Below are positions 55,386-64,000 of a DNA stretch of 64,000 nucleotides, piece after piece. The notes under the pieces are model-generated. The model saw only the letters and a list, made by a program, of their open reading frames with translations, was not told the origin of the DNA and did not search any database. Each line of letters starts with the position of its first letter. Position 1 is the first letter of the stretch. The stretch comes from Exobasidium rhododendri (lineage: Eukaryota > Basidiomycota > Exobasidiomycetes > Exobasidiales > Exobasidiaceae), in assembly GCA_026210745.1 (NCBI GenBank), contig CP110632.1, positions 2,479,001 to 2,543,000 on the forward strand, in the 5' to 3' direction. The translations under genes were made by a program, and so were the position numbers.

Positions 55386-57876
55386 CAGCTTGGAGGAGCG
55401 CCTCTTGGCCACTACACCTTCGATATCGGCGTACTGTCTGTATTCGTCCAATGCTTCTGGATTGGCAGTCGCCGTACTGGCCTTGAAGGCTGTATTGCCA
55501 CTGACAATCGCTTTGACAGCCAGCTCAGTCTGAGGAGGGAGGGGTGAGCGAAGAAATAGAAATGGAAAGGAGACAATGTAAGCTTTCGTCTATGCTTTCT
55601 CTCGACAACAAGTCCCATCGAAGGGGGCTAACCTTTTTCCCATTGGCCGTTATCGGGATATCCTGCACCTGGAAGATATACTTGGGCACATGTCTGGCAG
55701 AATGAGCCTCCCGAATGGCCGTTCCAATGGCTTTCTTTTCTTCGTCTCCCAACGTGGACCCCGCTTTACATTTGACGAAGAGCAAGACAGTCTCGTCCTC
55801 ATCCTTTCCTGGTCGACGTTGTCCCACCACGACCGAGTCCAAGACGGAAGTGAACTTACCGGACTCTACTACACTGTAGATCTCTGCACTTCCAAACCTC
55901 ACACCGGAAGGATTGAGAACTCCATCCGATCGGCCATGGATCTCGAATCCGCCTGTTTTAAGATCTCTAGAGATGAAGTCACCTTGAGCCCAGTAATTGA
56001 TGGCAGGTCCTTCAGTGTACCTCTGATAGTAGGATTCCATGTACTTCGCATGCAACTTCTCTTTGTCTTCGGGCGCTCCCCAAAAATACAGAGGTTGGGT
56101 GGGGAACGGCCTCGCCGTGACTAGTTCTCCGGCTTCCCCCTTCATCTCTACATCTTCTCCCGAAATTGGATCCAAGATCCGTAGATCCATTCCTAGACAC
56201 TTGACACCGATCAGATGTCCTCGAACAGGTACATTGGGTGCACTTGCAACAAAGCAGCCCGCCAGGTCGGTTCCCCCCGATATGGAAATCAGGTGAACAT
56301 TCGTAGGCATGAACCTCTCGTAGAAGAATCGCACGTTGGCAGGGCTCAGTGGACTGCCTGTGCTTGTGACGTATCGTAAGTTTGAAAAGTGGAAAACATC
56401 CCTAGGCTTTGCGATCTTTTCAGCATTACAATGTCTTTCAATTTCCGCCAAGAGACGTGGAGATCCGCCGAAACCAGTCAATTTTCCCTTATGATTAGAT
56501 ATGAGCCGTGGTATCGTAAGTGGAGAGGGAAATAGCGGGCTACCGTCATAGGTGATGATGGAAGCGCTTGCCATGAGATTGCCCACCATGGTCAACCACA
56601 TGATCCAGCCGGTAGTCGTTAGCTGCAAGAATGTATCTTGTGCACCTAGGTCGAAATGGAGAATACTCTCCTTTTTGCTGTTGACGAGAATTCCGCCGGC
56701 CGAGTGACAAATCGACTTTGGTTCCCCTGTAGTACCACTGGAGAAGACGATCAACGCAGGATGATTGAACGGCATCACATCGAATGTAAGTGGCGGACTG
56801 CTGTCAACGTCTAGATTGGCTGATTGGAGGTAGTCTTGCAGAGAGGAACACTTTGTTTTCTTCCCTCTCCACACCAACGGCTTCCTTGAGCCTCTGTCAT
56901 TCAAAAAGCAGACGACTTCGAACGACTTTGGGTCTGCTGATACTTTCTTATTCTGCAGTAGCAAATCTGCCACTGTGGCTACCCGATCGACGACGTTAAC
57001 TTCCTTTCCGTTGTAAAGGGCAAAGTCATCTGTCAAGACCAATCGTGGCTGGATTTGTGATAATCTGCCGTAGATAGCCTGTTCCCCTGCATCGGTCGGT
57101 AGAGCACTGAACACTGCGCCGATAGCAAGAGTAGCTAAGAAGCTGACGATGGGGTTTGCTGAATTCGCAGAAACATGAGCAACTCGATCGCCGGCCTTCA
57201 GCCCTTTTCTCCGAAAGACAGTGGAGAGAACAGCGACCCTTCTTCGCAGCTCTCCCCAAGTGACTTGTTTGACCAATGGAGGCGATGAGTTGTTATCGGA
57301 TGCTGATGCTTCACCGTACTCATAGATGGCGATACTATCTTTGTAAGGCCAGTCTTTGGGGGCATGTGGCATACATGCAGTGACGTTCTTCGGATGGAGG
57401 GGAAACAGTCTATCGGAAGCGCCAGTTAGCAGGAGCTCGGATTGGCCTGCTGCCCCTTGCAAGCAAGTACGTCTTTTCCTTCACTCACGCATTTTCGGCC
57501 AAATTGATCAAAGCACCCTCAAAGAAGCGAGGTAGTTCACCAGGCCTTGCATTTGGATTTGTCAATACTTGATCGTATTTTCGGTGATATCTAATGCCGA
57601 CAAAGTCCCACAGCGTCTCCCAAAAGTCGGTGAGTCTATCTACGGAGAACTTGTGAATATCTTCATAGGTAGCTTAGCGATGGAAAATAGAGCGACAGTG
57701 AGGCCCATGTCAGCAAGGATTTTAAGGAACGGAGTCCTCCTGCTTCGCTCCGACTCCTCCTCACCTAAATCTAATTTGTACTTGGCATTGACTGCCTTTC
57801 GGAATTTGTTCAGGCTCGATGACTCTATGCCCTCTTTCGAAGGCTCCCACCACAGAGGAAGCTCGCCTTTCTCCAT
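55383..57876 (-). CDS. Acetoacetyl-CoA synthetase
   Basis: Four exons, complement(57765..57876, 57489..57672, 55633..57409, 55383..55529), 739 residues, somewhat longer than the usual 650-680. It starts MEKGELPLWWEPSKEGIESS, the typical LW-P-S start, and continues HKFSVDRLTDFWETLWDFVG. The adenylate-forming core has LIVFSSGTTGEPKSICHSAG (P-loop), the conserved TTGWIMW, ISGGTDLAGCF, WAQGDF and HGRSDGVLNPSGVRFGSAEI. The acylation Lys region is DIPITANGKK. The last exon gives TELAVKAIVSGN and ANPEALDEYR. The reaction is acetoacetate + ATP + CoA to acetoacetyl-CoA, feeding sterol or fatty-acid synthesis or ketone-body use in the cytosol. The last intron has an uncommon GTTAGC donor. It is divergent from MAK5. 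Confidence 0.94.
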
Positions 57877-58179
57877 GTTTGTGCGATCGAATCGTTCGGG
57901 ATGACGAGAGGCCAAGTGAGGAAGGATGTGGGGAAATTAAGCATCAGCCGGGAAAACCACTCTCTCTATCTGCAGCGTTCAAGATTCGGAGGAGGCTTGT
58001 GCATTTTATAAACTTTCTTCGCCCTACCGGTATCACTTAGGTCACGCGTTTCGTACGATAAGGGTTTTTTGGTTTCATTCTTTTTTTTTTTTGGCTTCAG
58101 CAAAGAGAGAGGCAGGACGACTACGAGATCCTCATCGCGAAGTCGAACGCACTCGACAACACCATTAGATCACACAGTG
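57877..58179. promoter_or_regulatory. Bidirectional promoter, AACS / MAK5
   Basis: A 303-base spacer between divergent start codons. TCACGCGTTT with the MCB core ACGCGT lies at 58044-58049, 131 bp upstream of MAK5. A T12-13 run lies at about 58079-58091. No gene is supported; the start used for MAK5 is the ATG at 58180, after this T run. Confidence 0.4.
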
Positions 58180-60834
58180 ATGACGACGACCACATCACGG
58201 ACTAGGGATGGGAAGGGACTGCATGGTAAAAGGAGTCAAAAGAAGGCTCAGATATCCCGCCTTGCCGAAAGAGAGGCAAGGATACCTTGGAAGGCGGTCC
58301 CTCTTCCCCAGGAAGCGATGGCCAGTGGAGGACAGAGTGAAGCTGACTTCTACAAGGGCCTCGACTTTGATGACGACGAATTCATGGGCATCAAGGAGGT
58401 TGAGGGAGTCGATGTCGTGCGAGGAGTGGGTGGGACAGTCAGTTTCGTGGTCAACGAGGGACTTCAACCCAAAAGTATAGCCAAAAGTGCAAAGAAACCA
58501 GCTGCCAAGAAGAGGAAGATAGTCGACGAGCAGGAAGAAATCAGTGATATCGAAGAAGAGGTAGAAAAGCCGCAAGAAGAGGCTCAAGAGATCTCCGAAG
58601 ACGGTGAAGCACTTTCTGATGTCATCTTTGAGGAAGATGAGGACAGTGCAGAGGACGAGGATGAAGAAGGGGTAGAAGCGGCAAAGGATTCCCATGAAAA
58701 CGTAGAGTTCAACAACGAGGACCACTTTGCGGACTTTCGCGTGTTGATGGAAGACAGCCCAGAAAAGGTTGAGAGCGGGACATGGTCGAAGAAGGCGTAC
58801 GGTGAGCTTATCCCCAATGCTTGTGGTGCCCGAAGAGGTTCTAGTGAGCTTACGTCTTTCTCGTCCTTTCACAGGCAAGAAGCTCTCCGGGTGGAACAAG
58901 GTTGATATATCCCTACACGATCGTCTCAAGACATCACTATTCACTCTCTCATTCTTGACACCGACACCTATCCAATTGCAAAGCTTACCGCATGCCATGC
59001 CCAATAGAACTGCACTCAGAGATGTGGTGGGCATTGCACAAACAGGCAGCGGGAAAACATTAGCATACAGTCTGCCCATTCTCCAGTGGATAGCCGAGAA
59101 CTCCCTTGATGACCGACAAATGAAGCTGATGGATGGTGTCAGTGAAGAGGAAGAAGGCGTCAGGCTGGCTGGTTTGATTATTGCTCCAACACGAGAGTTG
59201 GCCCTTCAAGTGACGAATCACTTGGAGGCATTCATCGCGGCATCCTCGTCTGACGACAAGAACAAGTGGGCAAGTGTCGCAACCCTCACCGGAGGTATCA
59301 GCGAAGAGAAGCAGAGGAGATTGGTTCTTGGCCATAAAGGCAGGGGTGCAGATATCATTGTCGCCACCCCAGGAAGATTGTGGGACATGTGCAAGAGTGA
59401 CGACACCTTGACGAAGCGCATCAAATTAACACGATTTCTCGTGGTGGACGAAGCTGATCGAATGATCGAGTCGGGCCACTTTGTCGAAATGGAGAACATT
59501 CTGGCCTTGGTGAAACGGTCAGAAAAGCAAGATGACGCTGATTATCAAGCGACTGCAAGCATATCGGGAGGGTCGGCGGACTTGCAGACATTCATCTTTT
59601 CAGCTACACTCTCCAAGGATCTACAAAAGAACCTCAAGAAGAGTAACAGGAAACGAAAGGGAAAGAAGGCGTCGACATTGGACGATCTCTTCAGCATGAT
59701 TGACTTTCGCGATGACGATCCTAGAGTCGTTGACCTCAGTACAAAGACGAGGCTTGCAGCGGGTCTCATCGAATCCAAATTGGAATGCCTGAACAAAGAC
59801 AAGGACCTTTACTTATACTACTTTCTGCTTCGATACCCAGGGAGGACCCTTGTCTTCTTGAATTCTATCGATGGCATTCGAAGACTGCAGCCGCTCTTGG
59901 AGAACCTGCAGCTGTCTGTGCAGCCCCTACACTCTCAACTACAGCAGAAGCAGCGACTCAAGAACCTTGACAGATTCAAGGCTACCAGAACAACATCGAC
60001 ACAGGGCAGCAGTATTCTTCTAGCCACAGATGTAGCAGCGAGGGGACTCGATATCACAAACGTCGATCACGTCGTGCACTTTCAACTACCAAGAACGGCT
60101 GACACATATGTACACCGAAGTGGCAGAACGGCTCGAGCGGGACAAAGCGGTATCTCGCTTGCTCTCGTTGAGCCTGCAGAGAAGAAGTTGTGGCGGGATC
60201 TATGCCGAAGTCTGACGAGAAGTGAGTGTTCTTTGCGTACTGTGTAATTGAGCGGAGATGTACTGATCTTTCAATTATTATTGTCATCAACTTCACCGTA
60301 CTGTAGGCGACGATACACCAACCTTACCCATTGAATACTCTTTCTTACCTGCTTTGAAAGAGCGGGTCGCGTTGGCAAGGGAGCTAGACAAGTACACTCA
60401 CACGGAGAAGAAGTCAGCACACGATGATGCATGGATACGAAAGATGGCAAAAGATGCAGACCTGGACGTCAGTGAAGAAGAGGTCGACTTGGATGCGCCA
60501 AGGAACAGTCGAAAGGTCGGCAATGGATCGGATGGGAAGAAATTGCAATCGCTCAAGAGTAAATTGGAGCAGTGTCTGAGGCAACCACTGAGCGCTCGAG
60601 GCTTGAGCTTCAAGTATATCACCAGTGGAAGCAGTGACTTTGTCCAAAGCCTGCTGAACAACAAGCGTGAGTACAGGATGGGAAGAGGCGAGCAAATTTC
60701 GGCTCACCTTTGTACTCTTTTTTACAGAGCACGGTCAGATGATTGGAATTCAGTCCACGACGGCAGAGGATGATCTTCAAGAGCAGAAAGCCAATCCTGT
60801 CGCTTCAGTCAGCGGAAAGAGGAAACGTAGATAA
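58180..60834 (+). CDS. MAK5: DEAD-box RNA helicase Mak5 (DDX24-like), 60S ribosome biogenesis
   Basis: Four exons, join(58180..58801, 58875..60221, 60307..60666, 60728..60834), 811 residues; all introns are phase 1. A basic N-terminus and an acidic region (about residues 120-190) precede the motor. Before the motor is KLSGWNKVDISLHDRL, typical of Mak5. Motifs in order are FLTPTPIQLQSLPHAM (Q motif), AQTGSGKTLAYSLPI (I), IAPTRELALQV (Ia), TPGRLWDM (Ib), VVDEADRMIE (II), FIFSATLS (III), LVFLNSIDGIRRLQPLL (IV), LLATDVAARGLDI (V) and YVHRSGRTARAGQSG (VI). The C-terminus ends in a KRKRR cluster. Mak5 acts in the nucleolus in 60S subunit assembly. It is divergent from the acetoacetyl-CoA synthetase gene and convergent with bS6m. 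Confidence 0.94.
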
Positions 60835-60920
60835 GCGAGATTGGTTTCGATGGCTTTACAATGCTTGTATATACAAATACACAAACAGACACAGTATGAA
60901 CGGAGAAGCTGATGTCATAT

Positions 60921-61553
60921 TCAGACACTAAGCTTATGCGTGACAGTCACACCTCCCCCCATCTGGACCGACGTCTCATTCTTGAGGAGACCGGCATCTC
61001 TGTTGGCGTTCCTCGGTGTTATTTGGTCTAAACGTTCCCCTAGCTTCAGTGTGGTCCACTTGATCACCCTTGGATCCGCTTGAAGTCGAGACGAGAGTGT
61101 AGAGAGAACTCTCGGATTGGTATCGAAGTGTAGCAAGAAGTGACTGAGGAAATTGTTTGAATGGTATGAGTACGATTTCCTGCTCGTACTAGATTCCCTT
61201 CTGTCAGGATCACCACGATTGACTGCACAACTCACTCTCCCTCGGTATGCCATTGCTGATGCCTTCTCGCCCTCTGTGGCAGCGTCCTCTTTCCCCAATA
61301 CTGAAGTCCCCGGACTGCTCCACCATGATCCAGCACCAATCTAGAGGTCGATCGGATCAAATCCCGGAAAGGTGCCTGTTTCCGTTGAATTTGTGTCAGG
61401 TCTGTCAAGCTGCTTGGATCAACATCACCACACAAACTCACCGACTCGGTAGCTGATGCTGCAATGCAGAAAAGCTCGTACAGACTGCAACATTGATGCT
61501 GTATCAGTCGCAGCTCGGGGGCGGTGATCCTCGCATTCTTTCACTTACGGCAT
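60921..61553 (-). CDS. MRP17: Mitochondrial small-subunit ribosomal protein bS6m (Mrp17 type)
   Basis: Four exons, complement(61549..61553, 61442..61484, 61236..61375, 60921..61143), 136 residues. The first exon is just ATGCC, followed by GTAAGT. Joined to exon 2 it gives MPLYELFCIAASATES, the usual start of fungal mitochondrial S6. Exon 3 carries APFRDLIRSTSRLVLDHGGA and VRGLQYWGKRTLPQRARRHQ. Exon 4 carries HFLLHFDTNP and ADPRVIKWTTLKLGE, the conserved S6 ending. It binds 15S-type rRNA in the mitoribosome small subunit. The length is normal for the family. It shares a 284-bp divergent promoter with the V-ATPase gene, and its 3' end converges with MAK5 across 86 bp. Confidence 0.93.
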
Positions 61554-61837
61554 CCTGATCTGACCTGAGTTGTGAGGTGAATGAGATGGACATCAATCAT
61601 TCTCACCACAAATCAAATCGCGGAAGAGGGGAAAGATTTATAGTCGAGTCACGTGGCGAAGGCCTCGCTTCGCTGAACTTGATCGAACAGACGGACCGAT
61701 GAATGCAAAACGTCTAATCACTTCACAGGGGGAATAGGTGGCTGTAGTTTTATAATCGTCGCACACGCACGCACTCTTCTTACTCCGATCACTGTCCTTT
61801 CCATCCTTCCAGCGAGAGGGAGAGCAGGTACATCATC
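61554..61837. promoter_or_regulatory. Bidirectional promoter, bS6m / V-ATPase subunit a, with GTCACGTGGC
   Basis: A 284-base spacer. GTCACGTGGC at 61648-61657 lies about 95 bp upstream of the bS6m ATG and about 180 bp upstream of the V-ATPase ATG. It fits a bHLH (Cbf1/E-box) site and resembles the animal CLEAR motif GTCACGTGAC found upstream of V-ATPase genes. The factor here is not known. Confidence 0.4.
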
Positions 61838-64000
61838 ATGAGTCGTGATGTGGGTCAAGAAAGTTTGTTCCGCTCGGCTACAATGAGCTTGATTCAGCTC
61901 TTCATTCCCGCTGAAGTAGCCCACGCAACGGTCACCGAACTAGGAGAACTAGGCAATGTCGAATTCAAGGATGTGAGTCTTTCGTTGACCGATAGGGCCT
62001 TTCGTCGTATGCTACGAGTTGAAAGCAGGAAGTCGAATCTCACACACTCTTCTTCACAGCTAAACCCTGAAGTGACACCGTTTCAACGCTCCTTTGTCTC
62101 TGACATCCGTCGCATAGATGAGATGGATCGAAGGATTCGCTTTTTATACTCGCAGATGGAGGTTGAGTCCGTGCCAGTTCGACCATTAGAATCTGCTTTG
62201 CCATTCGTGAATTCGATATTATCCGGAGATGGTAGACGTGGTCCTCAGCTGGTGGAAGACTTGAGTGTTCGTCTTCGTGAGCATGAAGATAGGCTCAGCC
62301 AAATGAATGGAAGCTACGAACAATTGCAAAAGAGGCTGCTGGAGCTAGAAGAAGCAAGGCATGTTCTCCGGGAGACGGCTGTCTTCTTTGACCAAGCAGA
62401 AGGAAGGCTCGAAAACAATCGAACGTCGACTGACGATGACGCTAATGCGCCACTCTTGGACGATGTAGAGGCAGGTGGATACTCTAGTCGCGAGGATGGA
62501 CAGGGCGGATTTGGTTCAAACTTCGACTTGGAATTCGTCGCTGGTACGATTGATCGAACTCGCATGGCTACGTTCGAGAGGATTCTTTGGAGGGTCTTGC
62601 GTGGAAATCTTTACATGAACTACGCCGAGATTGCTGAGCCGTTCCATGATCCTAGCAAGGAAGAGCCAGTACGAAAGAATGTTTTCATCATTTTTGCTCA
62701 TGGAGCAGAACTTCTCAGCAAGATTCGCAAAATCAGTGAAAGCATGGGCGGAACTCTTTATCCCATTGACAGCAATGCCGACAAGCGAGAAGAAAGCCTA
62801 CGTGAAGTGACGAACCGAATTGAAGATCTGAACAACGTTCTTTACTCGACCAGTGCGACCCGAAGGACCGAATTGGTCAAGATCGCAGAGACTCTCAGCG
62901 CTTGGGCAGACGTTGTCAGAAAGGAGAAGATGGTCTACGCCACTTTAAACTTATTCAAGTTTGAAGCTTCCCGCAAGACATTGATTGCCGAAGGTTGGTG
63001 TCCGACGACCGGCATCGATTCGATTCAGATGGCTCTGCAACGTGCTTCTAAGAATGTTGGTACACAAGTTCGACCAGTGCTGGAAGAGCTAAAGTTCACT
63101 GAGCAACCGCCGACCTATCATTTGACGAACAAATTTACGATGGGCTTCCAGTCAATTATTGACGCCTACGGGTATGCTTCGTACCAAGAAGCCAATCCAG
63201 GTCTCTTTACAGTCATCACCTTTCCGTTCTTGTTTGCCGTCATGTTCGGTGACATTGGGCATGGCATGATCATGTTCCTCGCCGCTCTTGCCATGTGCCT
63301 GTATGAGAGGAAGCTGGCGAAAGCGAATCTCGGAGAGATCTTCGACATGTTCTTCTATGGTCGGTACATCATCCTTCTCATGGGAATGTTTTCCATGTTC
63401 ACCGGTTTGATGTACAACGACATCTTTTCAAAGTCGATGCACTTGTTCCAGTCTGGATGGAAATGGCCAGACGGTGCGACAGGTCCCGAGTTGACTGCAA
63501 TCAAGCTAGATGGCGTCTATCCCATCGGTCTAGACCCGATGTGGCATGGAGCCAGCAACGCCCTCGTCTTTACCAATTCCCTCAAGATGAAAATGTCGAT
63601 CATTTTGGGAGTCTCGCACATGTCTTTTGCTCTGTGTCTCAATATTCCCAACGCTATCCACTACAAGAAGCCGGTCAACATCTATGGTGAATTCATCCCA
63701 AAGATGCTGCTTTTGCAATCCTTGTTTGGGTACCTAGTCTTTACCATCATATACAAGTGGAGCATTGACTGGTACGAGCAAGACGCAAACGGAGTTGTCT
63801 TCCGTAACAACCCACCTGGTCTTCTCAACATGCTCATTTACATGTTCCTGTCACCTGGTAGCGTTGAAAAAGAAAAAGAACTGTACCCTTTCCAAGGATA
63901 CGTTCAAACGCTCTTGCTATTGGTGGCCTTTATCTGTGTGCCTTGGATGTTGGCAGTAAAGCCTTACGTCGAATGGAAGGAACACAAGGCGCGTGGTGGA
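61838..64000 (+). CDS. VPH1: V-type H+-ATPase V0 subunit a (Vph1/Stv1), 3' end beyond the window
   Basis: At least two exons, join(61838..61972, 62060..>64000); 692 codons visible, against about 840 in the family. It starts MSRDVGQESLFRSATMSLIQ, the standard subunit-a opening, then FIPAEVAHATVTELGELGNV. Over the phase-0 intron it continues LNPEVTPFQRSFVSDIRRID. The cytosolic N-terminal half includes FVAGTIDRTRMATFERILWR and LRGNLYMNYAEI, plus SATRRTELVKIAETLSAW. Membrane segments begin with PGLFTVITFPFLFAVMFGDI-GHG and YIILLMGMFSMFTGLMYND. Further segments end near KPYVEWKEHKARGG at the window edge. The essential proton-path Arg in the later helices is outside the window. Subunit a forms the proton half-channels that acidify vacuole or Golgi; vacuolar versus Golgi form cannot be told here. 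Confidence 0.95.
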   Translation, partial: MSRDVGQESLFRSATMSLIQLFIPAEVAHATVTELGELGNVEFKDVSLSLTDRAFRRMLRVESRKSNLTHSSSQLNPEVTPFQRSFVSDIRRIDEMDRRIRFLYSQMEVESVPVRPLESALPFVNSILSGDGRRGPQLVEDLSVRLREHEDRLSQMNGSYEQLQKRLLELEEARHVLRETAVFFDQAEGRLENNRTSTDDDANAPLLDDVEAGGYSSREDGQGGFGSNFDLEFVAGTIDRTRMATFERILWRVLRGNLYMNYAEIAEPFHDPSKEEPVRKNVFIIFAHGAELLSKIRKISESMGGTLYPIDSNADKREESLREVTNRIEDLNNVLYSTSATRRTELVKIAETLSAWADVVRKEKMVYATLNLFKFEASRKTLIAEGWCPTTGIDSIQMALQRASKNVGTQVRPVLEELKFTEQPPTYHLTNKFTMGFQSIIDAYGYASYQEANPGLFTVITFPFLFAVMFGDIGHGMIMFLAALAMCLYERKLAKANLGEIFDMFFYGRYIILLMGMFSMFTGLMYNDIFSKSMHLFQSGWKWPDGATGPELTAIKLDGVYPIGLDPMWHGASNALVFTNSLKMKMSIILGVSHMSFALCLNIPNAIHYKKPVNIYGEFIPKMLLLQSLFGYLVFTIIYKWSIDWYEQDANGVVFRNNPPGLLNMLIYMFLSPGSVEKEKELYPFQGYVQTLLLLVAFICVPWMLAVKPYVEWKEHKARGG

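Noticed and set aside
1-64000. Transposons, integrated viral genes, CRISPR or biosynthetic clusters
   Set aside because: No reverse transcriptase, transposase, integrase, terminal repeats, spaced direct repeats or core biosynthetic enzymes were seen in any frame.

Overview
The window is nuclear DNA of a basidiomycete fungus. It most resembles a smut-lineage (Ustilaginomycotina) yeast or dimorph, but that placement rests on protein style and gene structure, not on a search. It is gene-dense: 24 protein genes in 64 kb. Introns are short, about 61-103 nt, and most donors read GTGAG. Several genes open with tiny exons. Spacers are short, apart from one 2.85 kb gene-free stretch. I found no rRNA, tRNA, transposon or CRISPR array.

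Layout. 1-8 kb: a GT31-type glycosyltransferase, convergent with a Src1/Heh1 inner-nuclear-membrane protein, which is divergent from a DUF7330-like protein. 8-14.4 kb: a 2,001-residue conserved protein of unknown function with an apparent 1-nt exon. 14.8-22.2 kb: three membrane or ER genes, namely an ER J-protein (Scj1-type), an orphan seven-helix membrane protein, and a SERCA-type Ca2+ pump. 22.5-32.3 kb: cohesin Scc3, a GPI-type GH16 glucanase and Rad54. 32.6-35.7 kb: the RNA factors Syf2 and Upf3, divergently transcribed. 36.3-43.4 kb: a PX-like protein, two tandem paralogous mitochondrial proteins and the Rsp5/Nedd4 ubiquitin ligase. 43.9-55.1 kb: Cdc25 phosphatase, the long spacer, UV-damage endonuclease Uve1, an arrestin-like protein and a COA8-like mitochondrial protein. 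55.4-64 kb: acetoacetyl-CoA synthetase, the DEAD-box helicase Mak5, mitochondrial ribosomal protein bS6m, and the 5' part of V-ATPase subunit a, which runs off the window.

Most genes are single-copy housekeeping genes. There is no sign of a secondary-metabolite or defence cluster. Several neighbours share divergent promoters: SRC1/DUF7330, 7TM/SERCA, GH16/RAD54, SYF2/UPF3, mitochondrial paralogue/RSP5, AACS/MAK5 and bS6m/VPH1. Long dinucleotide tracts or G runs sit in three of the convergent spacers. The most unusual signals are in RNA processing: a 1-nt exon, a 5-nt first exon, and an in-frame final intron in SYF2. All exon boundaries were derived by hand from GT-AG sites, reading frame and family conservation.
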